DNA of 6,988 bases from an uncultured Lentisphaeria bacterium (GTDB taxonomy: Bacteria > Verrucomicrobiota > Lentisphaeria > Victivallales > Victivallaceae). The stretch spans positions 1-6,988 of the forward strand of contig CALABZ010000345.1 in the NCBI GenBank assembly GCA_937888615.1, given 5' to 3'. The translations under genes were made by a program, and so were the position numbers. The notes below the pieces were generated by a model. That model did not search any database and was not told where the DNA came from. It saw only the letters and a program-made list of their open reading frames with translations. Below, in pieces: positions 6,227-6,988 of this stretch (the stretch's first letter is position 1; every line of letters starts with the position of its first letter).

Positions 6227-6919
6227 TTGGTCCTGGTCACCGGCACTACCGGTTCCGGCAAAACCACCACCCTCGCCAGCATCATCAACGAAATCAACAA
6301 AACCCGCAACTGCCATATCTTCACGATCGAAGACCCGGTCGAGTACTGTCATGCCAACCGGAAAGCGTTCATTTCGCAGCGCGAAGTCGGCACCGACACC
6401 GCCAGTTTCGAAGAAGCTTTGCGTCGGGTTTTGCGGGAAGACCCCGATGTCGTGCTGATCGGCGAAATGCGCGACCAGACTACCATGCGCGCCGCTCTGA
6501 CCCTGGCCGAAACCGGTCATTTGACTTTCGGCACACTTCACACGTCGGAGGCGCTCCAGACCGTCACCCGCATGATCGGGGCGTTTCCGGCCAATGAACA
6601 GGAACAGATCCGCACCCAGCTCGCCACCACATTAAGTCTGGTGATCAGTCAACAGCTTGTGCCGTGGAGCGACGGCAAAGGGCGGAGCCTCGCCGCCGAG
6701 GTCATGATCGGCACTCCGGCGGTCAAGGCGATGATCCGCGAAAATAAGATTCATCAAATCCCGTCGAGCATCCAGACCGGGCATATCCACGGCATGCAGA
6801 CCATGAATATGTCCCTGAACGCTCTGGTCAAAAAGCGGTTGATCACCCCTGAACGCGCCATTGATTGGAGCATTGACAAAGAAGACATGCGGCGCTTGCT
6901 CAATTCGACGGGGTTTTAG
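6227..6919 (+). CDS. PilT C-terminal ATPase fragment
   Basis: This 230-residue open stretch carries the whole RecA-like core. In full-length numbering: Walker A GTTGSGKT (132-139, with Thr where PilT usually has Pro, and Thr for Ser after Lys), Asp box TIEDPVE (159-165), Walker B DPDVVLIGEMRD (198-209, Glu 206), His-box GTLHTS (228-233), and the PilT-specific AIRNLIRE-type motif as AVKAMIRE (291-298) followed by HQIPSSIQTG. There is no zinc tetracysteine, as expected for PilT. The first codon TTG could serve as a start only by reinitiation after the adjacent TGA. No good ribosome binding site precedes it, and such a product would lack the N-terminal domain needed for hexamer function. Confidence 0.7.
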   Translation: MVLVTGTTGSGKTTTLASIINEINKTRNCHIFTIEDPVEYCHANRKAFISQREVGTDTASFEEALRRVLREDPDVVLIGEMRDQTTMRAALTLAETGHLTFGTLHTSEALQTVTRMIGAFPANEQEQIRTQLATTLSLVISQQLVPWSDGKGRSLAAEVMIGTPAVKAMIRENKIHQIPSSIQTGHIHGMQTMNMSLNALVKKRLITPERAIDWSIDKEDMRRLLNSTGF

Positions 6920-6986
6920 GGCGGGGTTTTTCAAGGATTTCCTGATTGAGGGTGCCGAGAGTCAGGCCCTGATATTTTTCGCGGGG
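6900..6986 (-). CDS. Possible 3' end of a convergent gene, cut by the window
   Basis: On the minus strand the frame is open from the window edge to a TGA at 6902-6900, giving 28 residues with GC-rich third positions similar to the other genes (KYQGLTLGTLNQEI is part of it). It would overlap the last 20 bases of pilT tail to tail. The product is not recognisable. The stretch is short and one + strand frame is also open here, though without a start codon, so this is a weak call. Confidence 0.33.
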   Translation of the reverse strand, partial: PREKYQGLTLGTLNQEILEKPRPKTPSN

Positions 6987-6988
6987 CT

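Larger units (their letters stand above)
5849..6919 (+). pseudogene. pilT: pilT retraction ATPase gene interrupted by an in-frame TGA
   Basis: Taken as one reading frame this is a complete PilT of about 356 codons, close to the usual length of this hexameric cytoplasmic ATPase, which drives pilus retraction and twitching motility. A TGA at codon 126 (6224-6226) is the only interruption. No frameshift is needed, and the PilT pattern continues across it: LQK, stop, LVLVTGTTGSGKTTT, where most relatives have Gly at the stop position before LVLVTG. GGA to TGA is one base change. Every motif downstream is preserved, so the lesion is either very recent, a sequencing or assembly error, or a codon that is read through. 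It is the last gene of the run, overlapping the lipoprotein stop as ATGA. If the stop is real and read normally, the product is a truncated domain without ATPase activity. Confidence 0.82.

Noticed and set aside
6920..6950. Rho-independent terminator after pilT, suggested by the GGGGTTTTT run
   Set aside because: There is no complementary arm forming a stem before the T run.

Overview
The window is a tightly packed, single-direction (+ strand) gene cluster from a GC-rich, double-membraned (Gram-negative type) bacterium. It encodes part of a type II secretion / type IV pilus family machine. The outer-membrane secretin, the lipobox protein with Ser at +2, and the Sec-type signal sequences all imply a diderm cell. 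The sequence alone does not fix the phylum. The divergent secretin and PilP/GspC-like proteins suggest a lineage away from the well-studied Proteobacteria, and something in the PVC group (for example Lentisphaerota) is only a guess.

Layout: (1) 1-1161, the C-terminal part of a GspE/PilB assembly ATPase, cut by the window edge. (2) 1172-2416, the GspF/PilC inner-membrane platform protein. (3) 2449-3258, a GspC/PilP-like protein with three N-terminal membrane segments, a Lys-Pro repeat linker and a C-terminal periplasmic domain. (4) 3271-5253, a secretin (GspD/PilQ family) with a large acidic insertion in its N1 domain and an unusual roughly 100-residue tail. (5) 5250-5852, a TPR-like lipoprotein and candidate pilotin. 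(6) 5849-6919, a PilT retraction ATPase interrupted by one in-frame TGA just before Walker A. (7) 6900-6986, a possible 3' end of a convergent minus-strand gene.

Gaps between the + strand genes are 0-32 bases. The last two junctions are ATGA overlaps, so the set reads as one operon with translational coupling. There is no stretch of 300 bases without a gene, and I see no RNA genes, mobile elements, CRISPR arrays or convincing terminator.

How the parts fit together: the GspE/PilB ATPase drives subunit extraction through GspF/PilC in the inner membrane. The GspC/PilP-like protein bridges to the secretin pore, whose targeting may depend on the TPR lipoprotein. PilT would power pilus disassembly. 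PilT points to a retractable pilus, while the secretin lacks any visible AMIN domain, so the operon mixes type II secretion and type IV pilus features. Pseudopilins, prepilin peptidase and PilM/N/O or GspL/M equivalents are not in the window. The most notable item is the TGA at 6224-6226: the flanking frame stays intact on both sides, and a single base change from GGA (Gly) would explain it.
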